Of a stretch of DNA of 56,001 bases, positions 43,203 through 51,903 are shown in pieces. Made by a program: the position numbers and the translations under genes. Each line of letters starts with the position of its first letter. Within the stretch, counting starts at the first letter, position 1. The stretch comes from JAYVJM01 sp043769275 (GTDB lineage: Bacteria > Pseudomonadota > Gammaproteobacteria > Pseudomonadales > UBA7239): contig JAYVJM010000007.1 of the NCBI GenBank assembly GCA_043769275.1, positions 1 to 56,001 of the forward strand, written 5' to 3'. The notes under the pieces were generated by a model. That model had not been told where the DNA came from. It saw only the letters and a program-made list of their open reading frames with translations, and made no database searches.

Positions 43203-43751
43203 ATGCCCACTTTAGCCCCCAAACATACGCTGCTTCGCAGTGCCGACGCATTGAAGTTTTGTCAGCAGCAGGTAGCTGTCTCTGGCGTTGTACGCTTGGC
43301 GGAACTGCCGCGTTTAGCCGCCTCTTTACGCGAAGCGGAGGGCGAGGCGCTAGTAGATGTGGCTTTTGGTGTAGATCAACAAAAGCGCAAGGTGTTGAGT
43401 GGGCGCTTGCAGGCCGTATTGCCGCTTGTGTGCCAACGTTGCCTAGACAGTATCGACTGGCCTGTTGTCGGCCAGTTTTCGTTGGCACTTGTATGGAACG
43501 ATGAGCAGGCCAGTCAGCTGCCCAGCACACTAGACCCAGTTTTAATGGATAGCGAAGAACTTGATCTCTACGCCATTGTGGAAGATGAGTTGTTATTGGC
43601 TCTGCCTCTGGTGGCACACCACGAGGCAGCGTTATGCAGAGCACCAAGCCATACAGTCACTTTGCTAGATATAGATGCTGATCGTAAAAAAAATCCGTTT
43701 CAGGTTCTGTCTGGCTTGAACGTCAAGAAAAAGCCGCTTGAAGGTAGCTAA
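43203..43751 (+). CDS. yceD: YceD (DUF177), 23S rRNA accumulation protein
   Basis: YceD-family proteins are required for normal 23S rRNA levels and are cotranscribed with rpmF in nearly all bacteria. The 182-residue protein has the LPLVCQRCLDSI segment with the paired cysteines and the ELDLYAIVEDELLLALPLV block, plus KKNPFQVLSGL at the end. The start ATG 43203 matches the family N-terminus and has no ribosome site. The promoter's -10 is only ten bases upstream, so a leaderless message is expected. It opens the yceD-rpmF-plsX-fabD-fabG-acpP operon; rpmF begins 73 bases later. Confidence 0.93.
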   Translation: MPTLAPKHTLLRSADALKFCQQQVAVSGVVRLAELPRLAASLREAEGEALVDVAFGVDQQKRKVLSGRLQAVLPLVCQRCLDSIDWPVVGQFSLALVWNDEQASQLPSTLDPVLMDSEELDLYAIVEDELLLALPLVAHHEAALCRAPSHTVTLLDIDADRKKNPFQVLSGLNVKKKPLEGS

Positions 43752-43824
43752 ACATAAGTTAGGGGCGGGCAAAAGCCGCAAAAGTCAACCACAGCAATGG
43801 CAGCAGTGATGCCAGGAGTTTGAA

Positions 43825-44004
43825 ATGGCTGTACAAAAATCTCGTAAATCTCGTGCATGTCGTGGCATGCGTCGTTCTCATGATGCGTTGACCGTCACTG
43901 CGTTATCTGTAGATGCTGTTAGCGGTGAAAAACATCGCCGTCATCAAATGACGGCAGATGGCTTTTATCGCGGACGTAAAGTGTTAGACATCGATAACGG
44001 CTAA
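43825..44004 (+). CDS. rpmF: 50S ribosomal protein L32
   Basis: L32 is a small protein of the large ribosomal subunit. The 59-residue frame reads MAVQKSRKSRACRGMRRSHD, then the usual L32 core ending HRRHQMTADGFYRGRKVLD. Only one cysteine remains, so it is of the zinc-free type. A CAGGAG site stands 8 bases before ATG 43825. It lies between yceD and plsX, as is nearly universal. Confidence 0.98.
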   Translation: MAVQKSRKSRACRGMRRSHDALTVTALSVDAVSGEKHRRHQMTADGFYRGRKVLDIDNG

Positions 44005-44005
44005 G

Positions 44006-45034
44006 TTGCGGAAGGTGAGCCTGCCGGCTGTAATTACGGTTGCAGTTGACGTAATGGGTGGGGATTACGGAACTCCCACCACTGTGCCTGCTTGTGTGCG
44101 GGCGCTTTCGTTGATACAAGATTGTCATTTTATTTTGTTTGGTAATCAGGCTGAAATTGAGCAGCACCTGCCTCGTCTAAATGCCGAAAAACGTGCGCGC
44201 TTTTGTATCGTTGCCACAGAACAGGTCGTCGGGATGAACGAAAAGCCATCCCTTGCATTGCGAAAAAAACAACAGTCTTCATTGTATCGCGCTATAAATT
44301 GTTTGCGCGAGGGTTCGGCACAAGCTTGCGTTAGCGCAGGTAATACAGGTGCCATGCTGGCCATTGGAAATCATTTGCTGCACGCGTTTTCCAATATCGA
44401 CAGGCCGGCTGTTTGTACGGCTATTCCTACCGAAAACGGGCGGTGTTTATTATTGGATGTGGGTGCAAATGTTAGCCTTCAGGCTGCTCATTTGTACCAG
44501 TTTGCACTGATGGGTTCCGTTTTATCCAACGCACTCTTTAGTATCAAAAAACCACGTGTTGCATTGCTTAATATCGGCGTAGAAGAAAGTAAGGGCAGCG
44601 AGCAAATAAAATCCGCTGCAAAATTATTACAGGCAGATACCACATTAAATTACATTGGTTTCGTAGAGCCGGATCAGTTGTTTTTTGATCGCGCTGATGT
44701 TGCGGTGTGTGACGGTTTTGTCGGCAACATTGCTTTGAAGTCTGCTGAAGGTGCTGCGCGTTTGATTGCACAGAAGATACGTGCAGCAATGGAAAAAAAT
44801 AACTTATTGGGCTTGCTTGCCAAACCGTTATTGCATTCTGTATTTAAACAAATTGATCCAGCTCGTTATAACGGCGCTAGCTTTTTGGGCTTGCAAAAAA
44901 CGCTGGTCAAAAGTCACGGCAGCGCGAATAGCGATGCCTTTTATCAGGCTTTGGAATTGGCATATTTTGAGGCGCGTGCAGAAATTCCGCGCATGATCCG
45001 TGAAAAACTAGAAAAAAATCAGCGTATTGTCTAG
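44006..45034 (+). CDS. plsX: Phosphate acyltransferase PlsX
   Basis: PlsX converts acyl-ACP to acyl phosphate for PlsY in phospholipid synthesis. The 342-residue protein has VAVDVMGGDYG, then CVSAGNTGAMLA, DVGANVSLQAAHLYQFALMG and DGFVGNIALKSAEGAA. The first possible start is TTG 44006, one base after the rpmF stop; GTG 44015 (VSLPAVITVAVD) is an alternative that gives 339 residues. Neither has a well-spaced ribosome site, so translation is probably coupled to rpmF. fabH, which separates plsX and fabD in E. coli, is absent. Confidence 0.96.
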   Translation: MRKVSLPAVITVAVDVMGGDYGTPTTVPACVRALSLIQDCHFILFGNQAEIEQHLPRLNAEKRARFCIVATEQVVGMNEKPSLALRKKQQSSLYRAINCLREGSAQACVSAGNTGAMLAIGNHLLHAFSNIDRPAVCTAIPTENGRCLLLDVGANVSLQAAHLYQFALMGSVLSNALFSIKKPRVALLNIGVEESKGSEQIKSAAKLLQADTTLNYIGFVEPDQLFFDRADVAVCDGFVGNIALKSAEGAARLIAQKIRAAMEKNNLLGLLAKPLLHSVFKQIDPARYNGASFLGLQKTLVKSHGSANSDAFYQALELAYFEARAEIPRMIREKLEKNQRIV

Positions 45035-45061
45035 AGATTGTTTTGGTGGAGTTTGCCTAGT

Positions 45062-45997
45062 ATGAATCAAGAGCTTGCGTTTGTTTTTTCCGGTCAGGGT
45101 TCACAAAAAATCGGCATGTTGGCTGATATGGCGGATCAATTTCCTGTGGTGCAAAAAACGTTTGTCGAGGCTTCCAGTGTGCTGGGCTATGACTTGTGGG
45201 ATCTGTGTCAAAACGCAGATCAGTCGCGCTTGAATCTCACAGAAACAACACAGCCATTATTGCTAACAGCAAGCGTTTCTTTGTGGCGTGTTTGGCAAGA
45301 AAAAAACGGTGCGCAGCCTGCGCTTTTAGCTGGACACAGTTTGGGTGAGTGGTCGGCGCTTGTGTGTGCTGATGTGGTTTCATTCGCAGATGCGTTGGAC
45401 TTGGTGCGCAAGCGCGGAGCTTACATGCAAGCCGCAGTACCGCAAGGCGAAGGCGCAATGGCTGCAGTGATTGGGCTGGATAATGAAAAAATTATCGCTA
45501 TTTGTCGAGAAGCGTCATCGGCCGGCGTGGTTGAAGCGGTAAACTTTAATGCACCAGGGCAGGTTGTCATTGCAGGGCAAGCAGCAGCGGTTGATCGCGC
45601 CAGTGTGCTGTTAAAAACTGCTGGAGCAAAACGTGTTTTACCGCTGCCGGTGAGTGCGCCATTTCATACATCGTTAATGGGCGCAGCAGCAGAAAAAATG
45701 GCGCGGCATATTGAGGCAACGCACTTTAACGCGCCTAAAATTCCCGTAGTCCACAATGTAAATGCCAAAACAGAAGCCGAGCCTAGCGCGATAAAACAGC
45801 TAATGGTTCGGCAGATAGACCATCCTGTAATGTGGGTTGATTGCGTGAATACGCTCGTTAAAGGCGGCGTTAAAACCGTGCTTGAGTGCGGCCCAGGCAA
45901 AGTGTTATGTGGTTTGTGTACGCGCATTGATAAATCTCTAAATGCCATCGGGCTTGAAGACGTTGCAGGCCTAGCAAACGCGCTAGAGCGCACTTGA
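45062..45997 (+). CDS. fabD: Malonyl-CoA:ACP transacylase
   Basis: FabD loads malonyl groups from CoA onto ACP. Starting at ATG 45062 (MNQELAFVFSGQGSQ; the frame is open to 45038) the product has 311 residues. Ser of GHSLGEWSAL is the nucleophile, and the catalytic His is in SAPFHTSLM. GQGSQKIGML and ECGPGKVLCGL are family landmarks. It begins 27 bases after plsX and lies 28 bases before fabG. Confidence 0.97.
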   Translation: MNQELAFVFSGQGSQKIGMLADMADQFPVVQKTFVEASSVLGYDLWDLCQNADQSRLNLTETTQPLLLTASVSLWRVWQEKNGAQPALLAGHSLGEWSALVCADVVSFADALDLVRKRGAYMQAAVPQGEGAMAAVIGLDNEKIIAICREASSAGVVEAVNFNAPGQVVIAGQAAAVDRASVLLKTAGAKRVLPLPVSAPFHTSLMGAAAEKMARHIEATHFNAPKIPVVHNVNAKTEAEPSAIKQLMVRQIDHPVMWVDCVNTLVKGGVKTVLECGPGKVLCGLCTRIDKSLNAIGLEDVAGLANALERT

Positions 45998-46025
45998 TTT
46001 TATTTTTTACGGTGGGTGATCGTTT

Positions 46026-46769
46026 ATGAGTATTGAAGGGAAAGTCGCACTGGTAACTGGCGCGAGCCGTGGAATTGGTCGCTGCATCGCTGAAACTTTA
46101 GGGCGCGCTGGTGCCATTGTGATAGGCACCGCAACGAGTGAAATGGGCGTACAGGCGATTACCGAGCGTTTAGCATCAAATGGCACAAAAGGTTGCGGGA
46201 TGTTGTTGAATGTGACCGATAGCGCTTCTGTTGAGGCGGTCACTAAGGCGATTAATGCCCAGTTTGGCGCTGTTGAGATTCTCGTCAACAACGCAGGTAT
46301 TACAAAGGACAGTCTTTTGATGCGCATGAAGGACGAGGAATGGTATGACGTTATCAACACCAACCTTACATCTGTTTATCGCTTGAGTCGTGCGTGCGTG
46401 CGAGGCATGAGCAAAGCACGCTGGGGGCGCATTATCAACATTGGCTCGGTAGTGGGCGAGATGGGTAATGCAGGTCAAAGCAATTATGCAGCAAGCAAGG
46501 CGGGTGTGGCGGGATTTGCGCGTGCGCTCGCGCGTGAAATTGGTTCGCGCAACATTACGGTTAATACCGTTGCGCCAGGGTTTATCGACACAGACATGAC
46601 GCATGTACTGCCGGCGGAACAAAAGCAGTTTTTGTTGGGCCAAATTCCATTGGCGCGTTTAGGCAAGCCAGAAGAAATTGCAGCTGTTGTCAGCTTCCTT
46701 GCCTCGGGTGCTGCAGCTTATATTACAGGCGAGACGATTCATGTGAATGGCGGCATGTATATGGCGTAA
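46026..46769 (+). CDS. fabG: 3-oxoacyl-[acyl-carrier-protein] reductase
   Basis: FabG reduces 3-ketoacyl-ACP with NADPH in fatty acid elongation. The 247-residue SDR protein has TGASRGIGRCIAE for cofactor binding, NNAGITKDSLLMRM, and the catalytic Ser of NIGSVVGEMGN with YAASK. EIGSRNITVNTVAPGFIDTDMT is the usual C-terminal segment. GGTGGG stands before the ATG. acpP follows after 165 bases. Confidence 0.98.
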   Translation: MSIEGKVALVTGASRGIGRCIAETLGRAGAIVIGTATSEMGVQAITERLASNGTKGCGMLLNVTDSASVEAVTKAINAQFGAVEILVNNAGITKDSLLMRMKDEEWYDVINTNLTSVYRLSRACVRGMSKARWGRIINIGSVVGEMGNAGQSNYAASKAGVAGFARALAREIGSRNITVNTVAPGFIDTDMTHVLPAEQKQFLLGQIPLARLGKPEEIAAVVSFLASGAAAYITGETIHVNGGMYMA

Positions 46770-46823
46770 TTATTTGATTATAAAGAGCTGGTTGCTTGCT
46801 TTCCCTTTGCGGAAAAATGAAGG

Positions 46824-46829
46824 TAGAAT
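46824..46829 (+). promoter_or_regulatory. Candidate acpP -10 element
   Basis: TAGAAT followed by GCGCCGTCCCGC matches the -10 and GC-rich discriminator of the yceD promoter over ten bases (TAGAATGCGC). The -35 at 17 bases (TTCCCT) is weak. It would give acpP an extra transcript with a leader of about 100 bases. Confidence 0.4.
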
Positions 46830-46934
46830 GCGCCGTCCCGCTTGGGATAGGCTGGTCTTTAAAGTAGCCAATTCAGGTATTAAAAGTCGATTTAAATAAA
46901 CCAGATTTCCACAAACTAAGAGTGCACGAAGACC

Positions 46935-47174
46935 ATGAGTAGCATTGAAGAGCGCGTTAAAAAAATCGTTGCCGAGCAACTGGGTGTTAAGGAGGAGGAC
47001 GTGAAAAGCGGGGCCTCTTTTGTTGAAGATCTCGGAGCAGACTCTTTGGATACCGTAGAGCTTGTGATGGCTTTGGAGGAGGAGTTTGAAACTGAAATTC
47101 CAGATGAAGAAGCCGAAAAAATCACTACTGTGCAGCTGGCCATCGACTACATTAACACAAATCAAGTCGCATAA
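46935..47174 (+). CDS. acpP: Acyl carrier protein
   Basis: AcpP carries growing acyl chains on a phosphopantetheine arm. The 79-residue acidic protein has the attachment Ser in LGADSLDTVELVMALEEEF. The start MSSIEERVKKIVAEQLGV is typical. It is between fabG and fabF, and a strong terminator follows, so it is probably the most abundant transcript of the cluster. The Shine-Dalgarno sequence is weak. Confidence 0.98.
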   Translation: MSSIEERVKKIVAEQLGVKEEDVKSGASFVEDLGADSLDTVELVMALEEEFETEIPDEEAEKITTVQLAIDYINTNQVA

Positions 47175-47234
47175 TTTCTGTTGCAATTGAAAGCTCTTTT
47201 GGCGGGAGTCTATTTAGCATATTAATTTGCCGTA

Positions 47235-47272
47235 AAAGAAAAGCCGTCACGTTATTGTACGGCTTTTCTTTT
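47235..47272 (+). terminator. Intrinsic terminator after acpP
   Basis: AAAGAAAAGCCGT (47235-47247) and ACGGCTTTTCTTT (47259-47271) are exact inverse arms with an 11-base loop, ending in a T-rich tract. It would separate acpP mRNA from fabF or allow only partial read-through. Confidence 0.85.
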
Positions 47273-47348
47273 GTGCGGCTGATTTCTGTTTAGTGGCTGC
47301 TTTATATGACTTTTTATTTTTTCATTCAAAACAATAGGAATTGCATGC

Positions 47349-48587
47349 GTGATAGGTAGAAGGGTAGTGGTCACAGGCTTAGGTATGGTGACGCCTTTGG
47401 GTAACACTGTTGATTCAGCGTGGGAAGGGATTCTTGCTAGTCGTAGCGGTATTGCCAGCATTCATCATTTTGATGCGCTGCCTTTCACTACTCAATTTGC
47501 AGGCAATATACGCGGCCTTGATCTTGAGCATTACATACCAATTAAAGATGCTCGAAGAATGGATCTTTTTATTCAGTACGGTTTTGTGGCCGGCGTGCAA
47601 GCAATGGAAGATAGCGGTTTACACGTCACCGAAGCTAACGCAGATCGTTTCGGTGCTGCCATCGGATCAGGTATTGGCGGTATTGGCGCAATTGAAGAAA
47701 GCCGCGATATTGTCGTCAATAAGGGTCCGCGCAAAATATCGCCGTTTTTTGTGCCTGGCAGTATCACCAATATGGTTTCTGGCAATCTTGCTATCAAATA
47801 TGGGTTGCGTGGCCCCAATATTGCGGTAACTACGGCCTGTACTACGGGTACGCATAACATTGGTATTGCCACACGAATGGTTGCGTTGGGTGATGCTGAT
47901 GCCATGTTGGCTGGTGGTGCTGAAATGGCCTGTACTCCTGTGGGACTGGCTGGATTTGCCGCTGCCCGTGCATTGTCCACCCGCAATGACAATCCGCAAG
48001 CAGCTAGCCGTCCTTGGGATAAGGATCGTGATGGTTTCGTTTTGGCTGATGGTGCAGGTGTTTTGCTATTAGAAGAATATGAGCATGCAAAAAAGCGAGG
48101 TGCCAAAATTTACGCCGAGCTGTGTGGTTTTGGTATGAGTGATGACGCGTTTCACATGACATCACCCCCAGAAGACGGTAACGGTGCTGCGCGTTCGATG
48201 AGCAACGCTTTACGTGATGCTGCGATCAATGCCTCAGACGTGCAGTACATCAACGCACACGGTACATCAACGCCAGCAGGTGATGCGGCAGAATGCCGTG
48301 CAGTGAAGTTGGCAATGGGAAATGCAGCCGCTACCGTCGCTGTTAGCTCAACAAAGTCTATGACGGGTCACCTGCTGGGCGCTGCTGGTGCGGTGGAGGC
48401 TATTTTTTCTATTTTGGCCATACGGGATCAAGTCGCACCCCCGACTATAAATCTTGACAATCCAGACACCGATTGCAATCTAAACCTTGTGCCGCATTGG
48501 CCTCAAAAAATGGCGATACGCTACGCTATGTCAAATTCATTTGGTTTTGGTGGCACTAATGGTTCGCTTGTGTTTGGAAAAATATAA
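47349..48587 (+). CDS. fabF: 3-oxoacyl-[acyl-carrier-protein] synthase II
   Basis: FabF condenses malonyl-ACP with acyl-ACP and sets membrane fluidity by elongating palmitoleate. Start is GTG 47349 (MIGRRVVVTGLGMVTPLGN). The 412-residue protein has the Cys-His-His triad: Cys in TTACTTGTHNIG, His in NAHGTSTPAGD and His in MTGHLLGAAG. SFGFGGTNGSLVF is the C-terminal glycine-rich segment. It follows the acpP terminator and is 21 bases before pabC. Confidence 0.97.
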   Translation: MIGRRVVVTGLGMVTPLGNTVDSAWEGILASRSGIASIHHFDALPFTTQFAGNIRGLDLEHYIPIKDARRMDLFIQYGFVAGVQAMEDSGLHVTEANADRFGAAIGSGIGGIGAIEESRDIVVNKGPRKISPFFVPGSITNMVSGNLAIKYGLRGPNIAVTTACTTGTHNIGIATRMVALGDADAMLAGGAEMACTPVGLAGFAAARALSTRNDNPQAASRPWDKDRDGFVLADGAGVLLLEEYEHAKKRGAKIYAELCGFGMSDDAFHMTSPPEDGNGAARSMSNALRDAAINASDVQYINAHGTSTPAGDAAECRAVKLAMGNAAATVAVSSTKSMTGHLLGAAGAVEAIFSILAIRDQVAPPTINLDNPDTDCNLNLVPHWPQKMAIRYAMSNSFGFGGTNGSLVFGKI

Positions 48588-48608
48588 TACGGGTTGCAGC
48601 AGTAGCCC

Positions 48609-49457
48609 GTGAGAGAAGCGGCTTTATATTCTTCTTGTTTAGACTCTTCCGCGGGAGAATCCTGTCTGTGGGAGCGTGCTGTCGCCTACGGCGATGGGGT
48701 GTTTGAGACAATTATTGTATTTAATGGCTTTGCCCCACTGTGGAGCTATCACCGTACGCGATTGCAGTCTTCATTGGCACGCTTACACATACAGGCAGAT
48801 TTGGCTGACATTGAGCAAAAGCTCTTTGCTTTAATGCGCGAAAGCGGTAACGCGTTGTTGAAGCTCATCGTGGCGCGTAGCGGCGGCAAACGCGGTTATG
48901 ATGCCCGTGCCGCACTTACAAGCGTGTTCTCTATCCAGCGTTACCCATTACCACAATATACATCTGATTGTTTGTTGGGAGTGGCTCTGCACGTATGCTC
49001 ACATGTATTGTCGTGCAATCCTGCGCTGGCCGGCATTAAGCACCTTAATCGTTTAGAGCAGGTGTTAGCCGCGAGTGAGTGGAATCGTTCGTGGGCGCAG
49101 GAAGGGTTGCTGCTGAGTGATGCCGGCAATGTGATTGAATGCGTATCCTCCAATATTTTTATAGTGTCTGGCGACGTATTACAAACGCCAAGGCTGGATA
49201 TTTGCGGTGTGGCTGGCGTTATGCGCGCTGTTATTTTGCAGGAAATTGCGCCCGCACTACACATTTCTGTACAGGAAGCACGTTTGACATTAGCTGATTT
49301 TCTGGCCTCAGATGAGTGCTTTGTTTGCAATAGCGTCTTTGGCTTGTGGCCAGTTACACGTATTGACGCAAGCTTCATTGGCAATGGCTCCCACGCATAT
49401 ACCGCAAAAATTTTACAAACGCTGCAACCATTTGGTTATGGGGCTCTGTATGCGTAG
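48609..49457 (+). CDS. pabC: Aminodeoxychorismate lyase
   Basis: PabC, a fold-type IV PLP enzyme, makes 4-aminobenzoate from 4-amino-4-deoxychorismate for folate. The 282-residue protein has AVAYGDGVFETI, then the PLP lysine in GIKHLNRLEQVLA, the ECVSSNIFIV segment and SVFGLWPVTRID near the end. Start is GTG 48609. It lies between fabF and mltG, as in E. coli, and overlaps mltG by 8 bases. The folate genes folB and folK are also in the window, but 48 kb away. Confidence 0.93.
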   Translation: MREAALYSSCLDSSAGESCLWERAVAYGDGVFETIIVFNGFAPLWSYHRTRLQSSLARLHIQADLADIEQKLFALMRESGNALLKLIVARSGGKRGYDARAALTSVFSIQRYPLPQYTSDCLLGVALHVCSHVLSCNPALAGIKHLNRLEQVLAASEWNRSWAQEGLLLSDAGNVIECVSSNIFIVSGDVLQTPRLDICGVAGVMRAVILQEIAPALHISVQEARLTLADFLASDECFVCNSVFGLWPVTRIDASFIGNGSHAYTAKILQTLQPFGYGALYA

Positions 49458-50529
49458 ATTTTTATTGTTGTTTTTAATTCTTGTTATTGCTGTTGTTCTA
49501 TTTGCATGGCTACAGCTCCGTGCGGCGACTATGCAGCACTTAGTCTTACCTGAAGGCTCATATACTCTGCTGGTTGTAGAGGGCGACACCCTCACAAAAA
49601 CAATCTATAAATTACAAGCTCAAGGCATTTTATCTCATGCGCGCTGGCTGCTTTTATATGCGCAATTTCGAAAAAATACTGCAATTCGACAGGGAGAGTA
49701 CAGTCTGACCCCTGACTTGACTGGCGAAGCCTTGTTGCAGCAATTTAATCGCGGGAGGGTGCTTGAGTATCGAATAACATTTGTTGAAGGCAGTACGCTA
49801 GCCGATGCGATACAGTTGTTATCGTCGCAAGAAAAAATGATAAATGATATCGACAGTATGGATGCCAACCACTACAAGGCGCTTTTGGGTTTTACGCAGG
49901 AACAGGGAGAAGGCTGGGTTTTTCCTGATACATATAGCTATGTCAAAGGCACTAAAATGTCTGAAATATTATTGCGTGCTTATCGACGCATGCAAAATAT
50001 CCTTAATGAAGAATGGGAAAAAAAAGCAAAAGATCTACCTTATAAAAGTCCTTATCATGCGCTGATTATGGCAAGTATTATCGAAAAAGAAACGGGAGTG
50101 GCTTATGAGCGCCCTAAAATTGCAGGTGTTTTCGTACGTCGGCTAAAGAAAGGAATGCGATTGCAAACAGACCCTAGTGTGATTTATGGGGTCGGGCGTA
50201 ACTTTAAGGGCGATCTCAAGCGTAGCCATCTGCTTGAGGAGACACCATACAACACATATACAATAGATGGCCTTCCGCCTACACCTATTGCTTTGCCAGG
50301 TAGAGCCGCTATTCATGCGGCATTGCATCCAGACGAAAGCTCTGCGTTATATTTTGTTGCGCGCGGCGATGGCACGCACAGTTTTTCTAACAATTACGAG
50401 CAGCATCAGCGTGCGGTAGCCCAGCATCAGTTACGTCGAGCAGGTGATTATCGCTCTGCACCACCAGAAAAAGTACCAGTGTTTAAAAAGACTGAGTCAA
50501 GCCCGCCTGCGAGCCGCTCTGCGCAATAA
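49450..50529 (+). CDS. mltG: Endolytic murein transglycosylase MltG
   Basis: MltG is an inner-membrane lytic transglycosylase that cuts new glycan strands and sets their length. Starting at ATG 49450 (MRRFLLLFLILVIAVVLFAW) the product has 359 residues: one membrane helix (about 4-20), a LysM-like region near 35-105 and the YceG domain. The catalytic Glu212 is in ASIIEKETG, followed by RLQTDPSVIYG and the TPIALPGRAAIHAALHP segment. The frame is open to 49312, inside pabC. The usual next genes tmk and holB are absent. Confidence 0.95.
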   Translation: MRRFLLLFLILVIAVVLFAWLQLRAATMQHLVLPEGSYTLLVVEGDTLTKTIYKLQAQGILSHARWLLLYAQFRKNTAIRQGEYSLTPDLTGEALLQQFNRGRVLEYRITFVEGSTLADAIQLLSSQEKMINDIDSMDANHYKALLGFTQEQGEGWVFPDTYSYVKGTKMSEILLRAYRRMQNILNEEWEKKAKDLPYKSPYHALIMASIIEKETGVAYERPKIAGVFVRRLKKGMRLQTDPSVIYGVGRNFKGDLKRSHLLEETPYNTYTIDGLPPTPIALPGRAAIHAALHPDESSALYFVARGDGTHSFSNNYEQHQRAVAQHQLRRAGDYRSAPPEKVPVFKKTESSPPASRSAQ

Positions 50530-50770
50530 TTGTTTAGGTTCGTGGAGCTTTATCTGTTTTCCCGTGTCAAAATCGCTGCGTTAACTAACTATGGCAATAA
50601 AAAGCCTGCTGTTTAGCATGTCCTGTATGCAGATAAAGAGAGGCTTAGGCCGCTTACTTAACTTCCCTGACAAATAGGGTAAAAGAGTTTTCAGAAGGGC
50701 ATTGGGCATGCGTGCGCGGCACGGGGGGCTATACTGGTTGCCGTAGAGGGGCGCGTTAGCTTTTGCGTTT

Positions 50771-50776
50771 TATAAT
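50771..50776 (+). promoter_or_regulatory. Candidate -10 of the gspG operon
   Basis: TATAAT in an AT-rich run, about 34 bases before the gspG ATG; no good -35 was found at 16-18 bases. The 280-base gap from mltG (50530-50809) holds no gene; it contains a loose AAGCCT/AGGCTT inverse pair and a GC-rich patch, and is probably where the fab cluster was joined to the gsp genes. Confidence 0.35.
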
Positions 50777-50809
50777 ATTATTAATATTCAATCTTTAAAT
50801 GGAGATGCT

Positions 50810-51250
50810 ATGGTCCGTTTACTAAGTAAAAATCAGCGGGGCTTTACGTTGATTGAGGTTATGGTTGTTATTGTTATTCTAGGCATTTTGAGCGCACTGA
50901 TAGTCCCCAACATTCTGCATAAAGCCGAAGACGCAAGAGTGGCTGCGGCCAAGAGCGATATTGCAGCCATTGGTCAGGCACTTGATTTGTATAAGCTGGA
51001 TAATTCCGTTTACCCCAGTACAGACCAAGGGCTGGAGGCTTTGGTTAGAAAACCAACAGGAAGCCCTGAGCCGCGCAGCTGGAATCCAGATGGCTATTTG
51101 AAAAAACTGCCTGAAGACCCATGGCATCGCCCCTATGAGTACAGCAGCCCTTCTGATGACGGTGCTCCGTATGAAATTCGTTCGCTTGGTCCAACCGGTC
51201 GCAAAGGTGGTGAAGGTCAGGACGCTGAGATTAGCAGCAAAGGTTTGTAA
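50810..51250 (+). CDS. gspG: Type II secretion major pseudopilin GspG
   Basis: GspG is the main subunit of the periplasmic pseudopilus that drives secretion of folded proteins through the secretin. The 146-residue protein has the prepilin leader RG/FTLIEVMVVIVILGIL with Glu5, then the GspG C-terminal fold (YPSTDQGLEALV, WNPDGYLKKLPEDPWHRPYEY and GGEGQDAEI, the calcium loop). It opens the gspGHIJKLM operon here. gspC, D, E and F, which usually precede it, are not in the window. Confidence 0.97.
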   Translation: MVRLLSKNQRGFTLIEVMVVIVILGILSALIVPNILHKAEDARVAAAKSDIAAIGQALDLYKLDNSVYPSTDQGLEALVRKPTGSPEPRSWNPDGYLKKLPEDPWHRPYEYSSPSDDGAPYEIRSLGPTGRKGGEGQDAEISSKGL

Positions 51251-51903
51251 TGGCAGACAGGTGGCCTTACGCGAAATTTTCACTTGGTGATCGTTTTATG
51301 GTGCTGAGGTCTTCGCGTATTCCTACACAACAGGGCTTTACTTTACTTGAATTGATGGCGGTGATTTTTATTGCCGGCATCATGGCAAGCTTAATTATGA
51401 TGAGCGTAGGCGGTAACAGTGAGCGCGAATTTCGCCGCGATGCAAACCGTCTCCAGCAGGCGCTTAACATGGCGGCTGATGAGGCTCAATTTAATGGACA
51501 GGATCTGGGGTTTTGGTTGGCACCGGACGGCAGCAGCTACAGCTTTTACACTTTTGATAACAAGGCACTTGCATGGACCGCTTATGACAAACAGGGTTTC
51601 ACTAGTTATAAATTGCCGACACGTTATGCAATGGATGTGAGCTTGCTTGGTGAGCCGGTAGATTTGGCTGCACTGTACAAGAAAACTTACAAGCTTAATA
51701 ATTTTAAGGCCGAAAAGTTCGATGAAGCGCCTATACAGCCTTTGCTTGTGTTTTTCTCAGATGGCAATTACAGCGCATTCCGTTTGCGGTTAAGCAACCC
51801 TAATATTAATGGAGTTTATTATAATCTAGAGGGCGACGGGCTGGGTTCCATCACTCTTGATAAAACGGAGGCGCGCCAAAAGCCGCGTACTCGCCGTGGC
51901 TAA
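51250..51903 (+). CDS. gspH: Type II secretion minor pseudopilin GspH
   Basis: GspH is a minor pseudopilin of the type II secretion pseudopilus. The 217-residue protein has the cleavage site QG/FTLLELMAVIFIAGIMASLI. The ATG at 51250 shares one base with the gspG stop (TAATG) and has AAAGG at 6 bases, giving a 29-residue leader; ATG 51298 would give a shorter 13-residue leader. The C-terminal part is variable, as in the family. It overlaps the probable gspI start. Confidence 0.9.
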   Translation: MADRWPYAKFSLGDRFMVLRSSRIPTQQGFTLLELMAVIFIAGIMASLIMMSVGGNSEREFRRDANRLQQALNMAADEAQFNGQDLGFWLAPDGSSYSFYTFDNKALAWTAYDKQGFTSYKLPTRYAMDVSLLGEPVDLAALYKKTYKLNNFKAEKFDEAPIQPLLVFFSDGNYSAFRLRLSNPNINGVYYNLEGDGLGSITLDKTEARQKPRTRRG

